Assembly (NCBI GenBank): GCA_013397435.1
Contig: VZRG01000881.1
Location: 1 to 64,000, forward strand
Direction of reading: 5' to 3'
Length of the DNA stretch: 64,000 nt
Source: Erythrocercus mccallii
Taxonomy: Eukaryota; Chordata; Aves; Passeriformes; Dicruridae
Part shown: positions 26,301 through 40,140 of the stretch, piece by piece
Layout: every line of letters starts with the position of its first letter
How positions within the stretch are numbered: position 1 is the first letter of the stretch
Program-made: the position numbers and the translations under genes
Notes under the pieces: generated by a model
Told to the model about the DNA's origin: nothing
The model's database searches: none
Seen by the model: only the letters and a program-made list of their open reading frames with translations

Positions 26301-29300
26301 ACATCTGTCAGCCTGTTGCCAGCTGAACATCTAGGAAATACAAAGTGGTCCCAGAAAAGTTGGTGCACTGAGGCATTTTAACAACTATTTGCTAAGCAAA
26401 CATTGGTAATTAACAGGGACCTGGAGAACATTGCCTGTCAAGGGCTCCCTGTGCCTGGCATCTCATTACCCAGTGTGCAAATCATGGCTGTGTTTGTTCC
26501 TCGTGTCAGCTTCCACCTTGGGAAGTGCTCCAGGGAGAAACCAGAGGCAGGGCAGTAACATTTGATACAGAAAGGCAGAACAAAGCAGTCTCGGATGGGG
26601 CATCTCCTGCACCCATGATTTTGGACTCATCTACTCAAATTGTCTTTCTTCTGGGGAAACTCCCAAGTTTCTTAGAGACAGGAGCTAAACTCAAGCTAGT
26701 GTTCAATTCTCCCCAAAAACTGTACTAAAAAGAGCTGGTTTGTCCTACTACTGCCCTGTTGTAAATTTATTTTCTTTCCTTTGGAATGAGCCAAGTCTGA
26801 AAGCTGGAAGCCTCCAGCTCTCCCACTATTTGAGAAGTCATGGTTATTTCAGGGATAGTAGTGTTGTTGTAGCTGACTCTTTGCTTCCTCACTTCTCCCC
26901 AGCACAAGGGCACAGGGAATCCTCCACCTGGCCAGAAGAGGAAAGGAAACAGGAGCTCAGGATGGATTGATGTTGGATGTTGCTCCACCATTGCATTAAT
27001 TCTATATGTGTTTTGTCTGCTCTGTTTAACTTTTGACTCTCAGTATTAATAAGGAAGGAAAGGAACTGTCTTTCCAGGGAGACATTCCATATAATTTTAT
27101 CTTTCTGTGCACAAAAGATAGACGAGCCAAGCAAAATACCAATTCTCATCACAGTGGTGATATTTGCCTGTCCTCTATCCCTGTTATCCCATTTTGACAC
27201 TGCCTTCACATTTGCCATGCAGCAGCAGATGTCAAGGCTTCAGTAATAATTAGCAGTAGTCAGTGTTTCTTCCAAAGACTCAAAACTTGCTTTTCTCTCA
27301 AGATGAAGACCTGGAGGTCCAGGCCTCCAAGCATTGCCTCTGGCTTTTTCTGTGACAGGATTCATCCATCTACTTGGGATTTACTGAACACATTATAGAC
27401 AATGAGTACCACAAGGCAAGAGATAATCTGAGTGAGAGTTGAGTGTCTTGGTAGCCCAGCCTTGCTCTAGCCAGATTCCCAGCCTGATATTTCTTTGCAT
27501 GAGTGGGAAATATTCCTGGTCCCCAGGGGTCTTGCTGCCTTCCCATCCCCCTGCAGAACTGACTGCAAGTCCATCAGCTGAGGCTGGGTAAAGCTGGCTT
27601 TAAATGGAGCATTTGCAGAAGGGATGCTTCAGTCTGCTTCAGCTCCTCCCTTTGTCCCTAGTGAGCCCTCTCACCCTGAGGGGAATCATAGCAGGGAGCT
27701 GTCAGGATGTCAGAGGCTTTGCCTGCCAGCTCCCAGCAGAGCCAGGACTGGCTTCCCCTCTCAGGCAAACTGGGATGTAATCCATCCCATTTTCCACAAT
27801 GACTGTAATCCCAGTACTGTTTATTCAAGCATGGAAGTGCTACAACTAGAGCCAAGGACTTTAAGCATCCAAATGATGCCATTGGCAGAGCTTGTGCTCC
27901 AAGGAGGGAACTGCCAGCAGTTCCTGTGTGACTTGTGCAGCCTTTCCCCAACCCACAACTGAGGTGCCTCAGTGTGGAATGGAATCTAAGTGGGAGAAAA
28001 GTCTTTTCCAGCCTCACCTCTGACTTCCATGTGCTCCCCCCACTCTTCCAGCACACCTTGTCTTTGGGCTTAAAACACCTGGCATGGCTGAAGGGACCTT
28101 CTTCTTCTTCTGGCACTTCTAAACTCTCACTCCAGGCAGAGCGATCTTCCATGTGAATGCTGGGTGAAGTCCTGAATGCCAGAAAAGGAAAAGCTTAAAT
28201 TCCTCTGGGAGTCTTTAATTCTTTTTCATTCCTCTGTTGCCTTTTGCACTATAAGGAGTGAGACTCCAGGAGACTCCACTTGGCTCCTGGGGTTGAGAGA
28301 AGACAGAGAAATTGCCACTACAGCCTTGCACTGTGTTTAATTTCTCATGGATATAATAAATTCCAACAGCTAGAAATCTTGAGGGGTGTAGAAAAACCCA
28401 AGGTGAGAAATCACAGCCTGCTAGATTTTGCAGTTCATCGAGGATCATTTAGAATGGGCCATTTATCTAACTGCAGCCAACTGAGCATTTCCCAGGATCA
28501 TTACATATGACTTAATCTCTGCACAGAGCAAATCCAAATAAGCCAGGACAGTTCCACTGTCACTCCACTGCCAAATCCTCCAGGGGAATGTATTCTTTTC
28601 TAGATCTGACCAAAGAGCAATCACTTCTAAATTTGCTGGAGTGTTTCTGGATTTGCAGCCTGGGCATTGGCACCATGGCATTTAACGTTTTTGTTCAGGT
28701 GCAGGTGTTGACAGTAAAATAACAACACTGTGAAGTCCTAACTGCTCTCATAAACTGAGTGAGTAATTGCAGTCAGGAATCTGCTGGAGTCCATGTGACT
28801 TTACAGCAGCTTGGCAGTGACTCCTGGTGCACAGCACCGAAGCTATTGCAGCATCAGCTCAGCTCTGCGTCTGACGGAGGAACTCTCTCAGTGGTCCCAA
28901 GCATGTTGCATTTTTTCCTGTTGCATCCAGGTTTCTGCTGCAGCCCAAAGGGCTGTAAGATGTGCAGGAGAACTCTCAGCCTGCTGGGCTGCTCTGGGCA
29001 ACGTGTTCCTCACCTAATTATTTTTTATGTGGTGAGATGAAAATGTAAAAAGGCAGGTCCTTCTTTAATACATAGTTACAGGTCACTTTATAGAGGCCAT
29101 ACACTATTAATGGAATTTATCTGCTTGAAAATGTTTTTTAATTGCAAGTAACTCAACTGTAATTTATTGAATTGTTTACCCTGAATTGCCTGACATCTCC
29201 ATTCCTGCACCTTCTAAGGCTTATCATAAACTCCTCCTGGCAGTTCTCACGCAAAGCAGGAATGAGACTGTAATTCTGAGGTCAGTAGCTCTCAGATGGT

Positions 29301-32300
29301 GATGATACTTATTGTTCTTATTAATTAATTTCTTTATTTTTAGCTTTTCCCTTTTGGCCCTGGTGGCTGTTTTACTCTTGTATTTCTCAGGAAAGGACTG
29401 GCCCACATCAGCTCTCCTGAGCCAAATCTGCCTACAGTTGACTCTGGATCCAAGCTGTCATTCAAATCATGCCAAACTTTGGCCCTTTCACATTAAGCTG
29501 CCTGTTCTATCTCTTAAAAACTGAAGTGAAAATCTATCCGTGGACAGAACACCTACTGTTTTCAGTGGGAACTGATTGAACTTGCTCTAGGGTTGCAGAG
29601 CTTTCAATATTTCTGCTGTCACTTCTGCTCTCTTCTGTCATCTTCTTGCAGAAAGAAGGAAGTATGGCACTGGGTATGTCTTAAAATGCCAGGGCTAATG
29701 GAGGCAGTCCTCCTATCAGGAACAAATGACATCCCCAAACCCCAGACAGACACTTGTTAGGTGCTACAAAGGTCTTCCTGAGTGAGAGGGAAAGAAGTGA
29801 CAATCAAGATCCATCAGTCACTGCAGGAAGCTCGTGCTTGTGTCTGCCCATCTCTCACCCTGGGACACAGGGGCCCCACCAGCTTCCACCTGGCTCATCG
29901 TGCTCCTGCCTCTCTCTGTGATGCAAGTTCTATCTGTAGTGTCCTTGTCCTGCAGAAATGGAAGAAAACCCCAGGGCTCCCCTTGGCACATTGTGCTCAT
30001 CAGGTTTATCCTGCTCAAGTACTTGATTTAATGGATGTGGAAAGGGTTTGAGGTCCAGTAGTCAATGCAGAAAACAGAACGGAAGAAAAAGGCAGAAACC
30101 AGGAAAACAAAGCCACGATTCTGCCGTTCTTGGCTGCTCTGCCTGGTCTGCTCACTTTGGGAGGGAAGCAGTGACCATTCTCCCAACAGCCAAAGTGCAA
30201 CAGGGCTTGAACCAGGCAGGTGTCTTAAATGTTTCACCTGGTTCAGCTGAAGTCAACTTCTTTAAACCATCACTGCATCTTTCTGCTTTTGCCTTCAGTC
30301 TTTCTGGTGGAAGAGAGGATAAAGGGCAACTTCTCACTTGAAATATCCTGGCTTCACCTCATCCTGCAGAGCTTACACAGGTGTGAGTCAGACTTACCAA
30401 GGAATGTGATGCTGCTCTTCCCACAGAAAAATGCTGGCTCTCACAATGGACACAGGGTTTCCATTGTGGCACTGCTAAAAAAACCCAAACCCATTCCCCA
30501 CCTGGCTGGCAGGATTGTGCACTGCCACGCTGGGCTTCTGGAATATCACAAAAGTGACCATTACAAAAGCCAGTGTGAGAAGTGAGCTAAACCATGCTGA
30601 GCAGTGTGGGCTCTAAGAGGAGCAGCAATCTCAGCCTCTCTCCTGGAACTGGGCAGGACTCTGGTGTTGCTCTGGAAATGAATGAAAAAAAAGAGCATTT
30701 TTAAGCTCTTCCAACTGCAGCAGCCAGGAGCTGTACGAGAAGTGCACAGGTAGCTGTGACCCAGCACATCTTGTGCCTGGCAATGCCATGGGAGCTGCAG
30801 CAAGCCCAGAACAGCCCAGCCCAACCTGCCTGCTCTGCTTTTGGGGTCTCCCAAGCCTCTCCTGCCTCTGTTCTCCTGCTAGCTCCAACACCTCCCCTGT
30901 CCCTGCCCCAGGAGCTACTAATGCAATTCAGGATCCCACCCAAGTGTATCTGTGCCTGTGCTCTATGCTGGTGTTAGGGAGAGAAGGTGCTCAGCAGTGT
31001 GTCAGCCTCAGGGCATGCAGTGGTGTGACAGCAGCAGGGCTGGGGCTCAGCTGCAGCCACAGTCAAATGAGGCATCTCAGCCTAGGAGGAGGAAAAAGAC
31101 CCACAAAATATTAATTTAATGTCATGCTAAAGGCCACTGCTGGTGTGGAGCCCTCAGTGCAGAGCCCATTCCAGCGCCAGGCAGGGACAGCCCGTTCTGC
31201 AGCCTGGCTATAAAGAATTAATTTAAAAGCAGGATGTGGCCTTTATATCTCCTGATTTCTTTGTCTCATCATTACCTTTAAGCAGCAGCTCGTTGTATTT
31301 TAGGTTAGCAGCTAATGAGCGTGGTAGGGGTGAAGTGCTGTCAGCTGGCACTGCCCGGGCATGTGCCACATGCATCTCCCACAGGCTGTGTTGGGACACT
31401 GCACAGCCTGGTGTTTGCTAGGAATTGGATCTTTGTTTTAAACTTTATTAGTGTGCAACTCATCATGCACACTGCTAATGTCTTCTTGCCAGAGGAACAG
31501 CACTCCTGTGTCCCCCGCTGTCACCCCAGGCAGGGCTGCGCTGCCTGTTTGTGTTTCCTTTGACTGCTAAACTGCTCATTGGAAATTAATTCATAAATAA
31601 TTCATTGCATGTTGCACTCTGTGCTTAAAAGTTCATCGTGTAGGTGGTGGGTTGTGGGTTTTCTTAGAAGCGGCAGTGCTTCTCTCCTTTCGTTTTTCTG
31701 TGTAAATCTTTGTGTGTGCAGAGCTCCCACAGCAGCCTGTTGGTTCTGCCATAGATGTTTTAATGTCTTTCTAGCAGGTGATAGTTATTTTCAAATTTAG
31801 TTATTATGGTTCAGGATTACTGTGTTGCAAAAACTCTCCTTCGAGATTGGGGTTTATTGTAATACTCAAATGATTTTTGGGAGTAGTTACAACTGACAGA
31901 CAAAGAACAAATTATTCAGAAAGGCAGCTTCCCCTGTCCCATGCATACACACAAATATGCACTCACACTTCCAATTCAGTCATTTATTATTCCTAAATCT
32001 GATGATGCTGGGCAGCAGTGAGAAATTTTTCATCTCCCTGGTTTCTCCAGGCAGGTTGTGTTTTTTTGGGTGGGCCTTACAGCAAACACAGCTCTCTCTG
32101 GGACCAGGGTCACCTCTAACACTGCTTATTTCAGCTCTGGGGCCTCAGTTTGCTCCCACAAAAGCATTAAACCCTGTAGAGATACAAAAAAAAGAAATGC
32201 AAAAAGGGCTTTGATTTTTTTTTTTTGTCTTATTCTTTATTTGTTTTTTAGTCTTCCCAGTCTGGCAAAGCAGATGCAAGACCCACATCCAGTGAGGAAA

Positions 32301-32540
32301 ATCCCATCTCAGTTGTGCAGCATCCCTCAGCTGGCTGGGAACTCTCAGCTGCTGAACTCAAGTTGCAGGTAGAGTTTAGCCCAAGTAATGTTTTTTTTTT
32401 GTTTTAAAGCATGCTGAAACACCAAGCAGCACTGCAGTCTTACAGTCCCCTGTGTACTTGTGGGTTATGCTGGCATTTAAAATACCCCTGTTTCACAGTC
32501 TGAGTCGGGGGTGGCATGGGAATAGGGAATAGGGCTCTCA

Positions 32541-32606
32541 GAGGATCATTAAGGTTGGAAAAGACCTCTAAAATCACCGAGCCCAACCATTCACCCAGCA
32601 CTGCCA
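32541..32606 (-). mobile_element. Short CR1 LINE 3' fragment
   Basis: The plus strand reads GAGGATCATTAAGGTTGGAA, then AAGACCTCTAAAATCACCGA and GCCCAACCATTCACCCAGCA. This is the reverse complement of the CR1 3' end, close to the subtype also seen at 18946. The 3' octamer is decayed and only about 66 bp are recognisable. Confidence 0.85.
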
Positions 32607-34593
32607 GGTGCAGGCAGTGTGCAGGGAGAGAATGGGGGCTCCAAGGGGGAGCCTGGGCTGGTGACAGCTCTGCTACAGTGAGGGGAACAGAAAGCACAAT
32701 CAAAGGAGGTTATTGCAGAGATACCAACGGTGTTCTGTGCCTCTCCCCTCCCTACATGCACCCGCTGGAAGGAGCCAAGCAGATGGGGGTGTGCATTCCT
32801 CAGCGAGGAGGCTGTGGGCTGGTGTTCTGCTGCACTGCTGTGCTGCTTGGGAGGCTGAAAGCAAACCCAGAAACAGAGAAAAGAAAAGCCCACGTAGGTG
32901 TGACAGGGAAAATACCAGAGCTGGTGATACACAGGCCTGGCTGTGTGATGGCCTGAAGCAGAGCTGTTATGTGCAGAGCTATTCACAAAGCCCAATTTTA
33001 ATAAGTGCAGATCATATCAGTAATGTAGATTACAATAGTCCAATAGTGTGAGTCAAATATTTAAAGACTACTTACACTCTGCTTTTTATGCTGAAATGAC
33101 TGCAGAAAAGAGCCGAGTTCTTGCTGCTGGCTTGACTTCATGCTTTTTCTCTATTAAATGAGGCCATACAATTTTTCCTCTGGGATACATTTGGCACTGG
33201 AGCTATTTAGGTCTGAACCTTCATCACTAAATTGAGGAAGATTTTTCAGTTCATTTTAAGGAGAGAAGAATCAAGGTCATAGCACTGGAGAAAAACTGTT
33301 AAAAACAGATAGTTCTCCTTGCTGATTTTCTGGCCACTGTTCATAAAAATAAAAAATAATCACCCCGATTTAACAACTGAACTTCAGCAGCAGCAACTTG
33401 TCTTTACTGAATTCAGATGAAAAATACAAAAACCCTGCTGCACATAAAATTTTAAGCTGTGGAAGTTGTTATCATTTTACAGAGTATGAAATGGACTCAT
33501 TTTATCTTAATGATTCTTTATTCGGGAATTCTTTTTTGTTTATCTTTGCTATTTAGGATAAAAAAAGGAAACAATTAATCACCTGTAGGGGTAGAAAGGA
33601 AAGCATGAAAACATTGGGAAGTACTTCTTAAAAAGTGAAGGGCGAGATACCTGGGAGGAAATTACATTTTGATCATTTTCCCAGGAGTTGATTTTGGAAG
33701 CCAAATCCTGGTTTTGGCTTCCCAGACGTTCAAAATAGTGAAGATGCTGCTGCTGTTGAGTACCACCCAGCATTCCTATCCTGGGGGCACTGCAAACATT
33801 CTGCAGCCTGGGCTGAGCTGCAGAGCTCCCCACTGCTTCCACCCCAGGCCATCCAGAGGCAGATGCTGAGGAGTTTCCCAGGGCTGGGGAAGGTCCTGGC
33901 CACTGCTGCCATGGCAGTGCTGGTGCTGTTCAGCTGAGCTGCATCTCCTGGGGGCTGGGAGCTTCCTGCCAACGTGCTTCTTCATTGGGGTTAACTCATG
34001 AATTGTTTCATTGTTAGTTTGCTGGGCATTCCAAATTCAGGCCAACAACTGCAGCTGAAGTTCGGCTGAAAGATGTCTTTTCTCTTTTTATTTTTATTTT
34101 TTAAAGGACAAACAGTCCGAGAACCATTGAGAGACCAGAAGACTCTGTGTGCCCACCCAACAGAAGTGAGGGAACTTCTGTGGAGCCTGGTAAACAGCAG
34201 CCCCTGCAAACTGGTAAACAAGTGTTCCTCCAGCCTGGATTCTGGCGCTGTCCCAGTGGGGACTGGGCTTGTTCTCTCTGAGGGGTTTGGAAAGCACAAA
34301 CAACTTTCCACCCAGAGTGAAATCTTGCAATTTGTTCAGACAATGAGCCTTAATCAATGCTTTCATTTCCTGACAAAATCCAGGGCCAACAAATTCATAT
34401 TTAAAACCCAGCTCCTGCAAAATTCCCTCAGAATTGATTGCCTGGCACGTGCAGAGTCACCAATGAGGAGCTGATTAGTTGGCCAATTAAAATAAACTGA
34501 TGGATCATTAAAACAGCTAGAGGTTTCCAAGAGGCTTTCTGTGACTTGGTCCTGGCTGCTGGATTTGGTGGTTTTTTGAAATTATTATTTTTT

Positions 34594-34739
34594 NNNNNNN
34601 NNNNNNNNNNNNNNNNNNNNNNNNNNNNNNNNNNNNNNNNNNNNNNNNNNNNNNNNNNNNNNNNNNNNNNNNNNNNNNNNNNNNNNNNNNNNNNNNNNNN
34701 NNNNNNNNNNNNNNNNNNNNNNNNNNNNNNNNNNNNNNN
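34594..34739. other. Assembly gap (146 N)
   Basis: Unknown bases. The left flank ends in a T-rich run (ATTATTATTTTTT). The right flank is GC-richer and reads CACAGGCAGACTCAAGCTCC. Open frames that run through the N's are artefacts. Confidence 0.99.
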
Positions 34740-37700
34740 CACAGGCAGACTCAAGCTCCTGCTCCCTCCACTGCGTGCAGGTGGGGATCTGTTCCTGGAT
34801 GTGTGCACCCAGCTCTGGTCACTCTTGGAAAGCCTTGAGGTCCTGCTGGACTGGAGCACAAGCGGCACCAGATCCTCTTTACCAGAAAGTGATGCTCTCT
34901 GAGAGGTTTGTGATGCTCAGGCAGCAGCACCTCAATGCCTGCAACGCATCTTGGCTCTGAGTCTCCAGTGCCAGGATAAAGGTGAGAAATTCTACAAATA
35001 TAAGAAAGACTCAACCTTCCCAAAAGACAAAATACTTCTTTTGTTGATTACAGGTTTTCTTCCAAGAGCAATTCACAGAAATTCTCATTCCATCTTCCAC
35101 AGCACTTTTGGCATAAATATATCCAGGTACTTGCTCCTGTGAAATGGATCACTACAGTGATTAAAAAAAAAAAAAAAAAAGCCCCAACATCTCTTTCCTT
35201 CTTAACAATCATTATTTTATTAATATATTTTACAAGATTGCAGTTGAAATCATTTAAATACAAACTTTTTTTTATACAGAAAGTGTAATAAAGTTAAAAT
35301 AGTTCCTTGTGTAATTCATAGCATTATTGCAATGCTTACAAAATTTTGCATAGAGTGTGCAAGGATTGATGTTATTTGATACAAAAAAGCTTTGTATTTT
35401 CCCACACAACCACACACACACATAAATTAAAAAGAAAAAAAAAAAGCCAAACAAATCTGAATTTCATCATGAGAACTGTGATAAGACTTCAGATTCATTT
35501 TGTCCTGTTTACACGATCAAGGTCATTGGTGGTTTTCAGAGTAGAGGTCAGACAAGGTGTTTTCCCATCAAAGATGAAAACTGCTGTAGCACAGGGGTCA
35601 TGCCTTTTATGCTGCTGCTGTAGATGAACAGGGTTTGCTCTGACTTGCACTGAATATTGTTTTGCTGTTGGCTCTACAGAGCTTTTTTTTTCTTTTTGGG
35701 GGTGAATATTGACAACTCTATTGGCATTCGCTTGCAGGGAAACTAATTCAAAGATGGGATGGGGAAAAATAAAACAGGCAAAATCCAGATCCAGCAGGTC
35801 AATCCCTTCCCTGCTCCCAATCTACCACACAGGGCAGATCCAGACCAAGGTCACAGCTCAGGAAAAGCTCTACCCTAGGGAGGAATCTGAATTCTGTCCA
35901 CTTAGCCCTTCTCTGACAATGTAGCAGACATTGGCTCAGATCTGCCCTTTCTGACGTTACTGGCATGCTCTTTGCAGGATTTGTTCATCTCCACTTCCAT
36001 GCTCGCTCTGATAACCCACAAAAAAGGACCAGAAAGTGAATTCCTCCAGCAGTGCCTGCCCTCAGGAATTCCTGCTCTCAAAGGCTTGTGAGAACAGCAC
36101 CCAACATTGACCAGCATCACTTATCCCACTCAGGCTGCAGGTACACATCACCCTGTACCGTCTGCAGAATCACTAAAATTGCCAAAGTGTCTCATCATCC
36201 GTGACAGCACTGACACTGAGTGCACAGGGCCAGAGGAGGACCCGGGTGAGGACAAAATCATCACTCCCTGCTCTGAGGCAGCCACCCTGGAGAGATCCAG
36301 CCCTGGTGTGGGGGGCTGCTGGGGTTTGCAGCTAAGGGAGTGTAGGAGAAGCTCTAACAGCATCATTTTTTTTCAGCTACAATCCAAGCTTCAGCAAAAA
36401 TAGCACCACCCACAAATAATTACTCTCTTGCTCTCCAGTGTGAGCCTCCCTCAAGGTGTTTCAAGGGCTCTATTATGAGGAAATTTTTAAAAGACCAAAG
36501 GACAAGCATTGCTTTAGAAAGAGATAATGCATTTAGCAGTAAAGGTTTTGGAGGTCTCTATCTCCTATCAGTGGTTAAGCCTTTCAGTGGGGAAAAAATA
36601 TAAGAGTAGAATGCAATTTAAAATTCCTGTTACATGCAAAGATGCACATGACTTGTGCTTTGCAATGGGCCTGTTTCTATAATGACAAATATGTTAGAAA
36701 TGGAAAAACTTCCCATTTGGGTAGGACCCAAATGGGAGGCTCCAAAGAGTCTTTTTTAATCTCAGAAGAAAAGACTGCATGGCTAAAGCTGCATGTTTTT
36801 ATCTGAAACATTTGGTGGCACAATGTAAATGTAACATTTTCACAGAAATTTCTCCTGATATTTTCTCTTCCTGGTGGAAAGTTTCAATCAACTAAATGAG
36901 GCAAACATACAATTACGTATCATCTCACAGTGGACTTATCCCTCCTATTCTTTAATCCCCGTTAAAAGCTAACAAAAGCTCAATCCATGGAGATCAGCTG
37001 CCTCAAAGGAAACCTGACTTCCTCTGAACAGGCAGCCCATCACTCCTGACTGGTGGCCCAAAATCCCAGCCACCACAGGGCTTCCAGCTGCAATAAGGTG
37101 AGACATTTCCTGGGAGAGACACCAGGGCTAACTTTGCTGCAGGAATGACACTTGTAGCAAATTAATTTTTAAGGGACTTGCAACTCTAGTTTAAAAGTGA
37201 TTTGGATGGGAAATCTCACTGGGGCACTCTGATTGTATTTCCTTCTTCGTTTCAGATAAAAATCCTGCAGCTTTAAATATCCATCTTTTCCTGTGTTCTT
37301 TATATGCCGTGTGTCGCTTTTCACAAGGGCACAATACAATTCAAGTGGCAGGACAAGAGAGGCTGAAATGATAAAGCCTCAGGGCTGGATGTGCATAACC
37401 AGGGGCCTCTCAACCACAGCAGACTTAAAAGCTTTCTAAATACAAGCTATTCACTATAATTTCCATCCAAGCCCCAAGCCACTGTGGTTATTGTGGATGG
37501 AAACAACACCCCAGCAATCTTGAACAGCCCGAGCTGTTCAGTGGTTTCAGTGACAGTAATTCCACTGAGCTCCATGAAAAGATCAAGTATAATTGCCACC
37601 ATATTTAGTAAAATGGATGTTATTAATTTAAAGTATAATAGTGCAAACGGACAAAGACATTGACTGCATTACTGTGATTAGGGTGATGTCTCTCCCCATT

Positions 37701-38731
37701 TCTTCCCCTTCCCTCCTACCTGCCTTGTTTAATTTACTCCACTCTTGCTTGAGTAACCTCAGCACCACAGCAGTGTTTAACCCTGCTCCACTCACAGCCA
37801 TAAACTTGGCTACACCAGCTGTGAATATTCAGCAACTGCCAGGCAGAATTTACCTGAAAGTCCCCAGTTTCATGGCCATGCCACTGCTCCATGCAGGTTT
37901 TGGGTTTTGGGGATCTGCGTGACTGAGATGCAGACTTGGGGGCAGGACACCAGCTACCAAAACATTACACAGCAATTTCAGAGCTGAGGAAAAAAAAAAG
38001 GTTAAAATGGGGAAAATGGAACTGTTCCCAGGATCATGTTCCTGAACAGCCAGGGCAATAAAAAGGCTGGTATTTTCACATTCAAAAAGCACCAAAGCAG
38101 TGCTTGGCAAAGCTTGGCAGGAACACACCCTGTGCTTGCTGAGGTGAATTCTGCATGATGACATTTCAAAATTTAAAATGTCAGCCATAAAAAAGAGCAC
38201 AGCCTCTAACTTTTGTTTGTTAGTTTGTTTGTTTTTCATGTTTTTACTGTAGGAACTTCTAAAATGAAATCATTGCAGCAGTTACTCTTCTCCACCGAGC
38301 AGCCACTGGAGCTCCTGCCCTGCTAATGCTCGAGTGAACAGCTGGCACCATTTACTCAGTTTATTTATACTCTCAGCCCAGGATGATGTCTTTAAGCTTT
38401 CTGGGCTATTTCTCCACATTTCAAATTTCAGCTAACCTTGCCCTCTGCACACATTTCAAGATTTTTCACATTATTTCCTCCTCTTCCCATTAACCAAGTT
38501 AGAGCCTTCCTGCCACTTTATCCTCTCAAATGCAGCTTTATGATACACCTGCATTTTTCCTGCCCAGTTCAGAAAAAGCACCATTAAAGTTAATGCATTT
38601 CAGGCGTGAGGGCAACCAGAGAGGGATGAATTTCTTGAAGTCTTTGGTCTTTGTCTCACTCTCTTTAGCAATGTGAAACTTAAAGCCATAAGAACAAATA
38701 CAAAGAAAATTGGCTTTTGTTGTAAACAAAT

Positions 38732-38773
38732 GTATATGAGTGTATGTGTGTATTTGTGTGCACGTGTGTGCAT
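38732..38773. repeat. TG-rich simple sequence
   Basis: An imperfect alternating run of the form TATGAGTGTATGTGTGTATTT followed by GTGTGCACGTGTGTGCAT. No gene is associated with it. Confidence 0.8.
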
Positions 38774-40140
38774 CTAATGACAACAAAATTAATTTTCACT
38801 AGGTTGTGATGTGATCTAGCCTTCACAAGTTCCACAGGAATTTCCCTTTAACCTTGAAGCAGTTTCTAGGGAGGGATTTTTATTTAGCCATCATTTTGCT
38901 ATACCACTTATTGCAGACTGTATTTTTAGGCTTATGCCTTCAAACTTTTTGTTTGTACAATGTGATATTTATCATAAGAGGAGAAACAAAACCACAACCC
39001 TTCTAAAACAGCTGTTTGACAGCACATGACTGAGATAACCAAATACAAATCACTCTTGCACATAATCAGTTTTCTAAAAATGAATACTTAGGAGAGGCTT
39101 TGTACATATTATAGTAGTTACTGGCTTCCCCTTCTGATGACTTCCTTTACTGTTAACATTTCTTTGTACTCTTTAGCTGCCCATTTCACTGACTGTGAAT
39201 AAAAATGAATAAAAAACCCAAACAAACCAACAGCCAAAAAAATCCCATGAAGAAACCTGGAGAATGGGTACAGATGTACAGCCATTATCATTTGCTTTTG
39301 CTAATGGCAAAGTCTTTTTGCTTTAGAAGAACCATCCTACCTCAGTCATGACAGAAGGGTCACACACTGCATATGGATAAGGTTCCAGTCACAGATGAGT
39401 GCTGACTGTCATTCTCCTGTCCCTTTCCTAAAATGTCACATTTACAGCAAATTGGACGAGGTCCTGCAGTCCTATAAAGAGCCACCACACATAAATGCAT
39501 TTATGCATCCTGCACGGCTGCCCCAGGTACACTGACACTGCTGGCACAGTCTTGTCTGACCCTTGATTGGAATTTGGGTGAGGTTTCAGTGCTCACAGCT
39601 GCAGTGCAGGCTCTGGTTCAGCCCCAGAGCCACCCCGAGGGCTGGCAGTGCTCCCCCTGCCCCCAGCTGTCACTTGTCCAGCTCCCAGCTCAGCCCATCA
39701 AGTCATCACCATCTTCTCCACTGATCTCAGCAGAAACAAACTAAACTCCATCTTGAGATCAAACCCATCTCCCAAAGAGCAAATGCTGAACTGAACTCAA
39801 CTTCTGGCCTGATTCCCAATGAGATACGCAAACCTTTGTTCGTTTTTGGCATTTTATCAGTGGTGGGTACAGCATATGGATGGAATTTTGGTCAGGGAAG
39901 CTCTGGTTTAAAAGGATTCAAGGAAAAGCAGCGCACACAGGTACAGCTGGGAGGGATTTCTGGGCAAGGCAGGAGGAGAAGGGACTCTGATGCACTTGCC
40001 TTGTCCAACAGGAGAGTCAGCCACTCCACAACAAACTATGGAGTGCGAGATGCCTGGATGTGTTTGCAGGCAGCGTTTTAAACAAAATGCCTGCTTTTCC
40101 TCCTGGGATCTGAGACACACTCCTGTTTGCTCTGCTTTCA

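Larger units (their letters stand above)
19546..32540. other. Gene-free noncoding stretch
   Basis: Apart from the TTG run and the 31-bp repeat there is only ordinary low-GC noncoding DNA. A/C-rich tracts occur at about 21336-21363 and 22106-22155. The longest open frames (164 codons, at 21431-21925 and 27658-28152, both minus) have no recognisable domain and no splice context. Confidence 0.6.
32607..40140. other. Gene-free noncoding stretch with an assembly gap
   Basis: Contains the N gap, a poly-A run at about 35163-35180, CA/A-rich sequence at 35404-35446, and an A/C-rich tract at about 39205-39243. No exon or RNA gene was recognised. Confidence 0.6.

Noticed and set aside
27658..28152. 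164-codon minus frame starting MEDRSAWSE
   Set aside because: No domain or splice context; overlapped by plus-strand frames; about two frames of this length are expected by chance.
34428..34902. Open frames of 118 and 146 codons spanning the N gap
   Set aside because: They are open only because N's contain no stop codons.
35161..35180. Poly-A run as the tail of a processed pseudogene
   Set aside because: No cDNA-like sequence or target duplication was recognised upstream of it on either strand.
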